Made by a program: the position numbers and the translations under genes. A stretch of DNA of 63,634 bases from NCBI GenBank assembly GCA_000437375.1, contig FR898229.1:45697-109330 (forward strand). The letters run 5' to 3'. Positions 21,661-30,677 of this stretch are shown piece by piece. The DNA comes from Eubacterium sp. CAG:841 (GTDB taxonomy: Bacteria > Bacillota > Clostridia > Oscillospirales > CAG-272). Numbering within the stretch: position 1 is the first letter of the stretch; every line of letters starts with the position of its first letter. The notes beneath the pieces were generated by a model. That model saw only the letters and a list, made by a program, of their open reading frames with translations. It ran no database searches and was not told the DNA's origin.

Positions 21661-21709
21661 AGCAGTTAATCAAGGCTCGGAAAAAGCTTCCGGATTTTGA
21701 TTAAATGCT
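21661..21709 (+). promoter_or_regulatory. pnp leader stem-loop
   Basis: AGCAGTTAATCAA pairs with TTGATTAAATGCT with one mismatch; an inner stem CGGAA/TTCCG caps it. It ends about 50 bases before the pnp start. Confidence 0.6.
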
Positions 21710-21761
21710 AAACAAAAACCCCCGCCGCTTGAAGAATAAATAATAATTCAGGAGGCAAAAA

Positions 21762-23858
21762 ATGTTTGAAAACTACAAGGTATTCAATTACGAATACGCA
21801 GGCAGACCTCTTAAAGTAGAGGTGGGCAAGGTTGCAGGTCTTGCAAACGGCTCATGTATGATAAGCTATGGTGAAACCGTAATACTTGCATGTGCAACGG
21901 CATCTCCCAAGCCCCGTGACGGTATTGATTTTCTTCCCCTTTCCGTCGATTATGACGAAAAGCTTTATGCAGTAGGCAGAATTCCGGGAAGCTTTACAAG
22001 AAGAGAAGGCAGACCCGGCGAAAAGGCTATCCTTACAAGCCGTGTTATCGACCGTCCTATCCGTCCCCTTTTCCCGAAGGATCTCCGCAACGATGTTGCT
22101 CTTACCCTCACGGTAATGAGCGTTGATCCCGATTGTTCGCCCGAGATTACGGCTATGATCGGCGCGTCCATCGCCCTCTCCATTTCCGATATTCCGTGGA
22201 ACGGACCTATCGGCGGCGCATTCGTAGGTATGATCGGCGACAAGTTCATCATCAACCCCACAGCAGAAGAAAGAAAAGAAAGCGTACTTGAGCTTACCGT
22301 TGCGGCTTCCGAAAAGAAAGTCGTTATGATAGAAGCAGGAGCAAAGGAAGTATCCGACGAAGATATGTACAACGCCATTATGTACGCTCACGAAGAGATA
22401 AAGAAGCTCCTCGTATTTATTAACGAGATAATAGCAACTGTCGGCAAGCCTAAGTTCGATTATCCTTCCTGCGAGCTTGATCACGATATGTTCGATAAGA
22501 TCTTCGACTATTGCGAAAAGGCAGTTATGGAAGCTCTCGATACGGATGACAAAACCGTTCGTGACGCAAAGATGCAGCCCATTCAGGACGACATCCTTGA
22601 AAAGTTCTCCGAAGAATATCCGGATCTTCCCACAATTCTTCCCGAACTCATCTACAAAATTCAGAAGAAGATCGTTCGTCGTTGGCTCCTTGTTGACAAA
22701 AAACGTGTAGACGGCAGAAGAATGGATCAGATTCGTCCTCTCGCAAGCGAGGTCGGCATTCTTCCCAGAACACACGGCTCGGGTCTCTTTACAAGAGGTC
22801 AGACTCAGGTTCTTTCCGTCGTAACTCTCGGTCCGATGAGCGACGCTCAGATGCTCGACGGTCTTGACGACGAAAAAGAAAAACGTTATATGCACCATTA
22901 CAATATGCCCGGATATTCCACAGGCGAAGCAAAAGCGCTCCGCACTCCCGGACGCAGAGAGATAGGTCACGGCGCGCTCGCAGAGAGATCGCTCGTTCCC
23001 GTACTTCCCTCAAAGGAAGAGTTCCCCTATGCTATCCGCGTGGTAAGCGAAGTTGTTTCTTCCAACGGTTCAACTTCTCAGGGCTCGGTATGCGGCTCCA
23101 CTCTTGCACTTATGGACGCAGGCGTTCCGATAAAAGCTCCCGTTGCAGGTATCTCTTGCGGACTTATCACAGCTGAAGACGGTTCTTGGGACACAATGAT
23201 AGACATTCAGGGACTTGAAGACTTCTACGGCGATATGGACTTCAAGGTTGCCGGAACTCACAAGGGTATAACATCCATTCAGATGGACCTTAAGATTGAC
23301 GGTCTTACTCCCGAAATAATCAAAAACGCTCTTGAAACAACTCACAAAGGCAGAGATTATATCATAGACGAAGTAATTCTCAAGGCAATACCCGAACCCA
23401 GAGCAGATGTAGGCAAGTACGCTCCGAAGATGATCTCAATGAAGATCAATCCCGATAAGATAAGAGAAGTTATCGGCAAGGGCGGCGAAGTAATTCAGAA
23501 GATCACCGCCGAAACAAATACAAAGATAGACATCGAAGAGGACGGCTCGATCTTCATCCTCGCAGTAAACAAAGAGGACGCTTACGTTGCAAAAGGCATT
23601 ATCGACGCCATCGTATTCGAGCCTGTTGAAGGCTGTTGCTACACAGGCACGGTAACAAGAATAATTCCTATCGGCGCGTTTGTTGAAATCGCTCCCGGAA
23701 AAGAAGGACTCGTTCACATTTCAAAGCTCGACACAAAGAGAGTTGAAAACGTTGAGGATGTTGTTTCCGTAGGCGACAAGATAACCGTTAAATTCCTCGG
23801 TATGGACGAAAAGGGCAGAATAAATCTTTCCAGAAAAGACGCTCTTAAAGAAGACTGA
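21762..23858 (+). CDS. pnp: Polynucleotide phosphorylase
   Basis: PNPase degrades RNA 3' to 5' by phosphorolysis. The 698-residue protein has two RNase PH domains (the catalytic second one with RREIGHGALAERSL and the SNGSTSQGSVCGSTLALMDAG block), a KH domain (IREVIGKGGEVIQKI) and a C-terminal S1 domain (GAFVEIAPGKEGLVHIS). Length is normal. AGGAGG precedes the ATG. It is preceded by two RNA hairpins in the rpsO-pnp gap and closed by a terminator at 23866-23896. Confidence 0.98.
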   Translation: MFENYKVFNYEYAGRPLKVEVGKVAGLANGSCMISYGETVILACATASPKPRDGIDFLPLSVDYDEKLYAVGRIPGSFTRREGRPGEKAILTSRVIDRPIRPLFPKDLRNDVALTLTVMSVDPDCSPEITAMIGASIALSISDIPWNGPIGGAFVGMIGDKFIINPTAEERKESVLELTVAASEKKVVMIEAGAKEVSDEDMYNAIMYAHEEIKKLLVFINEIIATVGKPKFDYPSCELDHDMFDKIFDYCEKAVMEALDTDDKTVRDAKMQPIQDDILEKFSEEYPDLPTILPELIYKIQKKIVRRWLLVDKKRVDGRRMDQIRPLASEVGILPRTHGSGLFTRGQTQVLSVVTLGPMSDAQMLDGLDDEKEKRYMHHYNMPGYSTGEAKALRTPGRREIGHGALAERSLVPVLPSKEEFPYAIRVVSEVVSSNGSTSQGSVCGSTLALMDAGVPIKAPVAGISCGLITAEDGSWDTMIDIQGLEDFYGDMDFKVAGTHKGITSIQMDLKIDGLTPEIIKNALETTHKGRDYIIDEVILKAIPEPRADVGKYAPKMISMKINPDKIREVIGKGGEVIQKITAETNTKIDIEEDGSIFILAVNKEDAYVAKGIIDAIVFEPVEGCCYTGTVTRIIPIGAFVEIAPGKEGLVHISKLDTKRVENVEDVVSVGDKITVKFLGMDEKGRINLSRKDALKED

Positions 23859-23865
23859 GTACAGT

Positions 23866-23896
23866 AAAAAGCACCCTCGCAAAGGGTGCTTTTTTC
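23866..23896 (+). terminator. Terminator after pnp
   Basis: GCACCCT-CGCAA-AGGGTGC followed by six T. Confidence 0.9.
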
Positions 23897-23951
23897 AGTT
23901 GAGAGACAAAAGAAAAAATGTATATAAAATATTAAATTTTCGGGTTATGTA

Positions 23952-23980
23952 TTGCAAAAAACGGAAAATCGGTATAAAAT
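23952..23980 (+). promoter_or_regulatory. Promoter of fba
   Basis: TTGCAA (23952-23957), 17-base spacer, TAAAAT (23975-23980). Confidence 0.65.
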
Positions 23981-24033
23981 ATAAATTGCAGAAATTTGAA
24001 TTGCCGCATTTGCGGCAGGAAAGGATTTTATAA

Positions 24034-24999
24034 ATGGCACTTGTAACAACAAAGGAAATGTTCAAAAAGGCTTATGCCGGCGGATATGCCGTAGGCGCCT
24101 TCAACATCAACAATATGGAGATCATTCAGGCTATAACGGAAGCTGCGGCCGAAGAAAAATCACCCGTTATTCTTCAGGTATCTGCAGGCGCAAGAAAATA
24201 TGCAAAACCCGCATATCTTATGGCTCTTGCAAAAGCAGCAGTTGAAGATACAGGCGTTGATTTCGCTCTTCATCTCGATCACGGCGCAGATTTCGATATC
24301 TGCAAAGCCTGCATTGACAGCGGCTTTACATCCGTTATGATCGACGGTTCAAAATATTCTTTTGAAGAGAACATCGCGCTCACAAAGAAAGTTGTTGATT
24401 ATGCTCACGCTCACGGCGTAGTTGTAGAAGGTGAGATCGGCAAGCTTGCAGGAATCGAAGACGACGTTCACGTCGCAGCTGAAGATTCTTCCTACACACG
24501 CCCCGAAGAAGTTGAAGAGTTCGTTTCCCGCACAGGAGTTGACTCTCTCGCTATCGCTATCGGCACTTCTCACGGCGCATATAAGTTCACACCCGCACAG
24601 TGCACACGCAATGCGGACGGCATCCTCGTTCCGCCCCCGCTCCGTTTCGATATTCTTGAAGAAATCGAAAAGAGACTTCCCGAATTCCCGATCGTTCTTC
24701 ACGGCGCTTCCAGCGTTGCTCAGGACTGCGTAAAAGAGATCAACGCTCTCGGAGGTCATATGCCCGACGCTATCGGTATTCCCGAAGAAGAGCTTCGTCA
24801 GGCTGCAAAAATGGCTGTCTGCAAGATAAACATCGACTCCGATATCCGTCTTGCAATGACGGCGGGAATCCGCAGAGTACTTGCAAATCAGCCCGAAGTA
24901 TTCGACCCCAGAACTTACCTCTCCGTAGGCAGAGACGAAGTAAAGAAGATGGTCAAGCACAAGATTGTCGACGTTCTCGGCTCAAACGGCAAAGCGTAA
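24034..24999 (+). CDS. fba: Class II fructose-1,6-bisphosphate aldolase
   Basis: A 321-residue zinc-dependent aldolase of glycolysis. Zinc and catalytic segments visible: LHLDHGADFDICKACIDSGF (Asp and His), VEGEIGKLAGIEDDV, GTSHGAYKF and LHGASSV. Length and order are normal for the class IIA/B Firmicute enzymes. AAAGGA precedes the ATG. Single-gene unit with its own promoter and terminator. Confidence 0.96.
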   Translation: MALVTTKEMFKKAYAGGYAVGAFNINNMEIIQAITEAAAEEKSPVILQVSAGARKYAKPAYLMALAKAAVEDTGVDFALHLDHGADFDICKACIDSGFTSVMIDGSKYSFEENIALTKKVVDYAHAHGVVVEGEIGKLAGIEDDVHVAAEDSSYTRPEEVEEFVSRTGVDSLAIAIGTSHGAYKFTPAQCTRNADGILVPPPLRFDILEEIEKRLPEFPIVLHGASSVAQDCVKEINALGGHMPDAIGIPEEELRQAAKMAVCKINIDSDIRLAMTAGIRRVLANQPEVFDPRTYLSVGRDEVKKMVKHKIVDVLGSNGKA

Positions 25000-25014
25000 A
25001 CAAAATGTATTATG

Positions 25015-25047
25015 CGGCAGAAGCAAAATTTGCTTCTGCCGTTTTTT
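25015..25047 (+). terminator. Terminator after fba
   Basis: CGGCAGAAGCA paired with TGCTTCTGCCG, then six T. Confidence 0.88.
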
Positions 25048-25075
25048 CATGCTGAAAAGCACGTCAATATTTTTA

Positions 25076-25104
25076 TTGACATAGCCGCTCAAAGATTATA
25101 TAAT
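25076..25104 (+). promoter_or_regulatory. Promoter of addA
   Basis: TTGACA (25076-25081), 17-base spacer, TATAAT (25099-25104): full consensus. Confidence 0.85.
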
Positions 25105-25146
25105 TATTATAAGTAAATATTTTCGGGCAAAGGAGGAATACCGATT

Positions 25147-28100
25147 ATGGGCGAAATCAACTGGACGCCGTCGCAAAGAAAAGCAATAGACGCAAGCGGT
25201 ATTTCTCTTGCAGTAAGCGCCGCCGCAGGAAGCGGAAAAACCTCCGTTCTTACAAGGCGCATAACCGAGCGCGTATGCTCGGGAACTGCTGACGTTTCGC
25301 GGCTGCTCGTTGTAACGTTCACACGCGCCGCGCTGCTCGTGGTAACGTTCACACGCGCCGCCGCAGCCGAGCTTGTAACGAGAATAGAAAAAGCACTCAG
25401 CGAAGAAAGCGTTAAAAATCCTTCGGACAAACGACTCATTCGTCAGATGCTTCTTCTTCCCTCCGCAAAAATAAGCACGATAGACGGTTTTTGTCTTGAC
25501 CTTATCCGCGAAAACTTTCAGGATACAGGTATATCGGGGTTCGGCGTGCTTGACGCAGACGCCGAAAAAATAATGAAGCTCGATATAGCGGACGAGCTTA
25601 TTTCCGATTATTATGACGGAAACGTTTCAAAAGAAAACGAAATTTCGGATTTCCCGAAATTTTCGGATACACTCGGTTCTCCGTCATCCGACAATGCCCT
25701 CGCACCCGTAACAGTAAAGCTTCACGATTTTTACTCCGGCTGCGTAAACAGAGAAAAAGCGATAAAGGATCCGCCCGAAAACGCAGAATTTCATCTTTCT
25801 TTCTGGGGAAAAGCCATATACGGCATTGCAAGCGAGCTTGCAAGACATTATATGAATTTTTTCGGTGCCGCGCTGAAAACCATCCGTGCAAGCGAAGGCG
25901 CTTCGGGTTGGGAAGCCGCATTTGAAGCCGACTATGACCTGTGCAGGGTGCTTTATAACAAACTTTTTTTGGGCGCGCCATACGAAGATATAAGAGAATA
26001 TCTTTCTGATTTTGAATCGCGCTCCGTAAAATGCGGGCAGGTAAAGTCGCAGTTCAAAACTCCGGAGCTTGAATATTTCAAAAATATCCGCGACAAAAAA
26101 TTCAAAAAAGAGCTTGCTGAGCTTCGCAAAAACTTTTTCTCCTGCACCGGCGACATGCTGAAAAAGGCACTCTCGGAAACGGAAAGCCTCCAAAATGACC
26201 TTATAAAATTTTTCAGAGAATACGACCGTCGCCTTTCCGACGAAAAAAAGCGGCGACACATGCTCGGCTTTTCGGACATTGAACGTATTGCGCTCGATTT
26301 GCTGTATGATTCAGACAACGACTGTCCCACAGCGGCAGCAAAGGAAATATCGTCGCGATTCGACGAGGTTTACATAGATGAATATCAGGACACAAACGAG
26401 CTTCAGAACAAGATATTTACGCTTATCGCAAGAGAGGACAATCTTTTCACCGTAGGAGACATAAAACAAAGCATTTACGATTTTCGCGGCGCCGAGCCTT
26501 CGATATTCACCGCACAGCTTGACAGCCGAAAAAAATACGGAGAGCAAAACGGCGACAAAGCCGCAAAGTTTTTCCTTTCGGAAAATTTCCGTTCGGCAGA
26601 TAAAGTAATCAACCTTACAAACGCCGTTTTTTCGACAATTATGAATACGGACGGAAAAATCTCATACGGCGATGACGAAAAGCTTGTCTGCGGAAAAACA
26701 GAATTGATATCTCCCCTTCCCGAAATGCACATAGTATGTAAATCCGATGAAAACCCCTCGCTTACCGAAGCCGCCGTCGCAGCCGAAAAAATATCTGCGC
26801 TTATTTCATCGGGAGAAGTGAAAGCAGGCGATATCGCCGTGCTTATGCCTACGGGAGCATACGCTTCCGACATAGCCGCCGAGCTTGAAAAACGCGGCGT
26901 GCCTTGTCGCAACGGAACGGCAAAGGAATTTTTTCAAAGCCCCGAAGTGCTTCTTGCGCTCTCGCTTCTCAATACAATAGACAATCCGTCGCGCGATGTT
27001 TATCTCGCCGCAACGCTTAAAAGTCCGCTCTACGGTGTGACGCTTGACGAGCTGATATACATAAGGCGCTGCAAAAAAACAGGCTCGCTTTACTCCGCAC
27101 TGAAAGCATTTACGGAAAAAACGGGCTTTGCAAAAGGAAAAAGATTTCTGTCCGACCACGAGCAGTTCCGCAGTCGCGCCAAAATATGCACCTGCGGAGA
27201 GCTTGTCCGCGAAGTATATTCAAAGACAAAGATAACGGCGCTGTGCGGAGGCGACAAAACAGGCGTAAATACAAACCTACGCCGCCTTTACGATTATGCG
27301 CGCAGTTTTGAGAGCGGAGGAAGTCGCGGACTTTATACATTCATCTCGTTCATCGACGAGCTTATAGACACCGACTCAAAGGTCGATATGTCGGGCTTCG
27401 GCGGAGGAGCCGACGCCGTAAGAATAATGACGGTTCACGGCTCAAAAGGTCTTGAATTCGATACTGTGTTTTTCTGCGATACATCACGTGGCTTCAACCG
27501 CGATTCCGCAAAAGACAATGCCGTAGCCGTTCGCGGAATGCCGCTCGCGCCGAGAATATATGAAAACGCCAAGCGAATCGAAACTCCGATGCGCCGCGCG
27601 GCGACGGAAATTCAGTCCTCGCGCCAAAGCGAAGAAAAATGCAGACTGCTTTACGTTGCGCTCACCCGCGCCAAGCGACGTCTTGTGATAACAGGCAGCT
27701 GCGATGAAAAAAATGCAAAAAAATACGACTTCACGGATCCTTCCTCCGAATGTAGCCTGCGCAGGAGCATTTTCTCAGCATATGCTAGAAAAAAATGCAA
27801 ATCTATGCTCGATCTTATCTGCACAGGACTTTCGGAATGTCCCGAGCTTTGTTCAATTGACTTTATGACAGAGCTTGACACAACGGAAAAACCGCAGACA
27901 AAGACAGAAGAGAAAAACTCCGGTACATATGCCGAAGGACGCTATCTCGCCGAAAAAAGACTTGATTTTGTCTATCCGCACGAGCTTCTGAGCAGAATAC
28001 CTTCAAAGCTTTCGGTTTCAAAGCTGTTTCCGGACGTGCTTGACGAGAAAGACGACTCGGCGAAGACAGATGCTTTACCTGCTCCGTCCGAGCCGATTGT

Positions 28101-28668
28101 TCCCGTGTTTATAGCGGGCGAAAGTGACAGCGGTGCTTCACGCGGAACGGCGATGCATACGTTTATGCAGTTCTTTGATTTCGGCTATGTCGATAAATTC
28201 GGCGTAAAAGCGGAAATAAAGCGACTTGCCGAAAACAAATTCCTGTTTTCCGGCGACAGCGAAAAGCTGAACGTGCGAAAGCTGGAAAGGTTCTTTGCCT
28301 CGCCTTTGGCAGCTCTTATGCGCGACGCCGAAACACTTTACAGAGAAAAACGGTTTATAATCTTCTATCCTGCCGAAAGCTTTTCGGAGGATGAAAAGAC
28401 TAAAGAGGCACTTAAAGGCGAACGTCTTATGGTTCAGGGCGTTATCGACTGCGCGGCTAAAACCAAAAACGGCGAACTGATACTTATAGACTATAAAACC
28501 GATTTCTTCCCCGATGAAACAGGCGAGGATGAAATAAAAAAAATACTCGCAGAGCGTCACAGCCGCCAACTCGGCTATTACAAATATGCCTGCCGGGAGC
28601 TTTTCGGAAAAAGTCCTGACCACACATATATATACTCTTTTGCGCTCGACGGAACGGTCGAGATATGA
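25147..28668 (+). CDS. addA: AddA helicase-nuclease subunit, with an internal 30-bp duplication
   Basis: A 1,173-residue UvrD-type helicase with C-terminal RecB-like nuclease. Motifs: Walker A SAAAGSGKTSVL (about residue 20), DEYQDTNE (motif II), TVHGSKGLEFD (motif V), LLYVALTRAKRRL (motif VI) and nuclease core LILIDYKTDF. AddAB processes double-strand breaks. Two oddities: motif Ia is duplicated in frame (25303-25362), inserting ten residues (LLVVTFTRAA twice), and no addB is adjacent; the gene has its own promoter instead of following addB. AGGAGG precedes the ATG. Confidence 0.9.
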   Translation: MGEINWTPSQRKAIDASGISLAVSAAAGSGKTSVLTRRITERVCSGTADVSRLLVVTFTRAALLVVTFTRAAAAELVTRIEKALSEESVKNPSDKRLIRQMLLLPSAKISTIDGFCLDLIRENFQDTGISGFGVLDADAEKIMKLDIADELISDYYDGNVSKENEISDFPKFSDTLGSPSSDNALAPVTVKLHDFYSGCVNREKAIKDPPENAEFHLSFWGKAIYGIASELARHYMNFFGAALKTIRASEGASGWEAAFEADYDLCRVLYNKLFLGAPYEDIREYLSDFESRSVKCGQVKSQFKTPELEYFKNIRDKKFKKELAELRKNFFSCTGDMLKKALSETESLQNDLIKFFREYDRRLSDEKKRRHMLGFSDIERIALDLLYDSDNDCPTAAAKEISSRFDEVYIDEYQDTNELQNKIFTLIAREDNLFTVGDIKQSIYDFRGAEPSIFTAQLDSRKKYGEQNGDKAAKFFLSENFRSADKVINLTNAVFSTIMNTDGKISYGDDEKLVCGKTELISPLPEMHIVCKSDENPSLTEAAVAAEKISALISSGEVKAGDIAVLMPTGAYASDIAAELEKRGVPCRNGTAKEFFQSPEVLLALSLLNTIDNPSRDVYLAATLKSPLYGVTLDELIYIRRCKKTGSLYSALKAFTEKTGFAKGKRFLSDHEQFRSRAKICTCGELVREVYSKTKITALCGGDKTGVNTNLRRLYDYARSFESGGSRGLYTFISFIDELIDTDSKVDMSGFGGGADAVRIMTVHGSKGLEFDTVFFCDTSRGFNRDSAKDNAVAVRGMPLAPRIYENAKRIETPMRRAATEIQSSRQSEEKCRLLYVALTRAKRRLVITGSCDEKNAKKYDFTDPSSECSLRRSIFSAYARKKCKSMLDLICTGLSECPELCSIDFMTELDTTEKPQTKTEEKNSGTYAEGRYLAEKRLDFVYPHELLSRIPSKLSVSKLFPDVLDEKDDSAKTDALPAPSEPIVPVFIAGESDSGASRGTAMHTFMQFFDFGYVDKFGVKAEIKRLAENKFLFSGDSEKLNVRKLERFFASPLAALMRDAETLYREKRFIIFYPAESFSEDEKTKEALKGERLMVQGVIDCAAKTKNGELILIDYKTDFFPDETGEDEIKKILAERHSRQLGYYKYACRELFGKSPDHTYIYSFALDGTVEI
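25303..25362 (+). repeat. 30-bp tandem duplication inside addA
   Basis: 25303-25332 and 25333-25362 differ at two positions only and each encode LLVVTFTRAA, helicase motif Ia. Confidence 0.9.
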
Positions 28669-28679
28669 AAGGAAACAAA

Positions 28680-29201
28680 ATGAAAAAAGAAAAGAAATTC
28701 AATGTTGCATATCTTACGGCGCTTGTTCCGCTGGCATCGACAGTAATCTATATTGCATTGCTTATGCTGCCGGACAAGTTCATAAAGCTCGGCTCGATAG
28801 CGATATGGAATCCGATAGGTCAGCAAAACGTAAGCGAGCTTTCCCTGCTCAGCGTCCTTATAGTTGCCGGCGCAATATATGCGTGGGGAGCATGCGGCGC
28901 ATTCGCCGCAAAACATCGCGCAGGGATGCTCAGCGCAACGCTTGTAGCCCACATAATACCTATAATATCGCTTGCAGCATATACCGTACTCAAGCTTATC
29001 GCCGCTTTCGGCGGAGGAAGCTCGGCGGGAGACACAGCCGATGTATTTGCGCTAGGCTTCGGCGTATTCAACATAGTCGGCAGTGTTATTTATCAGATAG
29101 TGGCTGTAAACGTTGTGGAAGTGCTTGTTGACACCGCCGTAATGGCAGGAACATTTGTAATAGGTTACTCAATAGGAACAGAAAAAAAGAAAAATAAATA
29201 A
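28680..29201 (+). CDS. Four-helix membrane protein, unknown function
   Basis: A 173-residue protein with four predicted helices and basic ends (MKKEKK at the start, KKKNK at the end). No family recognised. I prefer ATG 28680 after GAAAGGA; an earlier in-frame ATG overlaps the addA stop codon. Co-transcription with addA is likely, but a shared function is not evident. Confidence 0.7.
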   Translation: MKKEKKFNVAYLTALVPLASTVIYIALLMLPDKFIKLGSIAIWNPIGQQNVSELSLLSVLIVAGAIYAWGACGAFAAKHRAGMLSATLVAHIIPIISLAAYTVLKLIAAFGGGSSAGDTADVFALGFGVFNIVGSVIYQIVAVNVVEVLVDTAVMAGTFVIGYSIGTEKKKNK

Positions 29202-29321
29202 TCCGGCACGTTTCGACAATATCCTCATAGAATAATATCAGACGGGGGAAATACTTAAAGCAACCTGTCTCACAGGATTATTATTCATATTTGCCGCAAA
29301 GCGGCGAAGGGAGGATATTTT

Positions 29322-29417
29322 ATGAACAACTGTCTTTGCAATCTTTTTGATGGCAACAACACCTGTCTGTGGGTTATTGTAATAGCTTGCGTAGTTCTTT
29401 GCTGCTGCAACAGATGA
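29322..29417 (+). CDS. 31-residue Cys-rich membrane micropeptide
   Basis: The frame encodes a peptide with seven cysteines: a CLCNLFD start, a single hydrophobic helix (LWVIVIACVVL) and a CCCNR end. GGGAGG lies seven bases before the ATG and a terminator follows at once. Similar short proteins in clostridia are often labelled high-cysteine or chorion-like, with no known role. The 120 bases upstream hold a short CCTGT/ACAGG hairpin and nothing else I recognise. Confidence 0.7.
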   Translation: MNNCLCNLFDGNNTCLWVIVIACVVLCCCNR

Positions 29418-29430
29418 CGGGATAAATTAC

Positions 29431-29456
29431 GATCCCCGCGCAAGCGGGGGTCGTTT
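29431..29456 (+). terminator. Terminator after the micropeptide gene
   Basis: CCCCGC-GCAA-GCGGGG stem followed by TCGTTTTG. Confidence 0.7.
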
Positions 29457-29518
29457 TGCATATCGGCTTTGCCGAAGAAAAAATAAAAAAGATGTATAAA
29501 AACAAGGAGGAATACCAC

Positions 29519-29773
29519 ATGTCAGAGCAGACTCTTGATCCTAAGATTTTAGGCGAAGTAATTTCCGAGTATCGGAAAAAGAAGAATATGTCAATGGAAG
29601 TTCTGAGCGGCTTTGCCGTAGTAGGCAGAGCGCAGATAGTCCAGATAGAACGCGGGCTGAGAACGCCCTCAAAGGCAACTTTGAGAAACATCTGCTCCGC
29701 GCTTGACGTAAAAATGAGCGTTTTGACCGAAGAGGTCGAGCGCCGTATGAACGAAAACAAATCGGAGCAATGA
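29519..29773 (+). CDS. XRE-family transcriptional regulator
   Basis: An 84-residue single-domain helix-turn-helix protein (LGEVISEYRKKKNMSMEVL, then VGRAQIVQIERGLRTPSKAT). ATG 29519 has AAGGAGG nine bases upstream. It is unrelated in detail to the two prophage-type repressors. It could control the neighbouring micropeptide gene, but no operator is evident. Confidence 0.85.
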   Translation: MSEQTLDPKILGEVISEYRKKKNMSMEVLSGFAVVGRAQIVQIERGLRTPSKATLRNICSALDVKMSVLTEEVERRMNENKSEQ

Positions 29774-29783
29774 TTATTTAAAC

Positions 29784-29823
29784 AAAACGGCAAAAGCGAA
29801 AAACGCTTTTGCCGTTTTGTTTT
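29784..29823. terminator. Bidirectional terminator
   Basis: A 15-bp perfect stem AAAACGGCAAAAGCG with an AAAAA loop between converging genes. Confidence 0.9.
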
Positions 29824-29835
29824 TATTTTCCGTAC

Positions 29836-30162
29836 TTAAATTTTTTCAAATTCGTCCACCGAAAGCGTGAACATTACAGCACCGCCTATCGTCACTTTTT
29901 CCTCAACGGAGTGATTGAGCATACTGCGTCCGAGCGCTTCGATCGAAGGATTCATCTTTTCGCGCGTTACACAGTATTTTTTCAGTATTTCCTTAAGCTC
30001 CGGCAGGCGTTCTTTTTCCGTGCCTATGAGAAGAGTTGTGTTTCCGACCATAAGAAAGCCTCCGGTTGTTGAAAGCTGCGTTACAAAAAAGTCTCTTCCC
30101 GTCAGTGCCGTTATAACCGTTCTGCTGTCGTCGTTGTTGATCACCGCAATTACAAGTTTCAT
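29836..30162 (-). CDS. PII-like cyclic-di-AMP receptor (DarA/PstA family)
   Basis: A 108-residue PII-like protein. The segment VTQLSTTGGFLMVGNTTLLIG matches the ligand loop of DarA/PstA, which binds c-di-AMP as a trimer. AGGAGG precedes ATG 30162. It follows the ABC exporter and DUF1854 genes by ten bases in the same direction, so the three probably form one transcript. A link between c-di-AMP signalling and that transporter is inference. Confidence 0.88.
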   Translation of the reverse strand: MKLVIAVINNDDSRTVITALTGRDFFVTQLSTTGGFLMVGNTTLLIGTEKERLPELKEILKKYCVTREKMNPSIEALGRSMLNHSVEEKVTIGGAVMFTLSVDEFEKI

Positions 30163-30172
30163 TGTTTTCCTC

Positions 30173-30661
30173 CTACATATCAAATTTCAAAAGATTCAGG
30201 CTGTCCTTGTCAAGCTTATGCACATCCTCTATCTCATAACGGTTGTCGTTTGAGTCGCGGACAAGTATTCGCCCGTCATACAGCGTTTTTATGTCTATGC
30301 TTGTGTTGAGTATCGAAAAACTGTGCCTGCCTCTGTCAGTATCCACAGTCCACGTTATGTTGCCGTACTTTTCCACTCTGGAAAGTATCTTCTTTATCTT
30401 CGGAACGATATAATACGATTCAAGACACTTTCTTACCGCTTCTGCGGAATCGGGCATAAGATGGTCAAGATCGCGTATTATCGCAACTTCTTTTCCGTTT
30501 TCATCTGTAAGAGATATGTATTTTGTAATGCCGGACACAGGAAAAAGTCTTATAGGCTCAAGATTTTCAAAGCATCTTCCGTCATACATTTCAAGTCTGA
30601 CGGTAGTATTTGCGGTTCTTGTTATGCGGGCTTCATCGCCGCTTATAAAAAATCCTATCAT
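30173..30661 (-). CDS. DUF1854 protein
   Basis: A 162-residue DUF1854 protein: RLFPVSGITKYISLTDENG, EVAIIRDLDHL and YYIVPKIKKI are the usual core. The family accompanies particular ABC exporters and its role is unknown. GGAGGAGG lies about six bases before ATG 30661. It starts 16 bases after the ABC gene's stop codon. Confidence 0.85.
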   Translation of the reverse strand: MIGFFISGDEARITRTANTTVRLEMYDGRCFENLEPIRLFPVSGITKYISLTDENGKEVAIIRDLDHLMPDSAEAVRKCLESYYIVPKIKKILSRVEKYGNITWTVDTDRGRHSFSILNTSIDIKTLYDGRILVRDSNDNRYEIEDVHKLDKDSLNLLKFDM

Positions 30662-30677
30662 CTTTATCCTCCTCCCG

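Noticed and set aside
25147..28668. Frameshift or pseudogene in addA
   Set aside because: The duplication is exactly 30 bases and keeps the frame; all later motifs are intact.
29202..29321. Riboswitch upstream of the Cys-rich micropeptide
   Set aside because: Only one short hairpin (CCTGT/ACAGG) is visible and no known aptamer motif.
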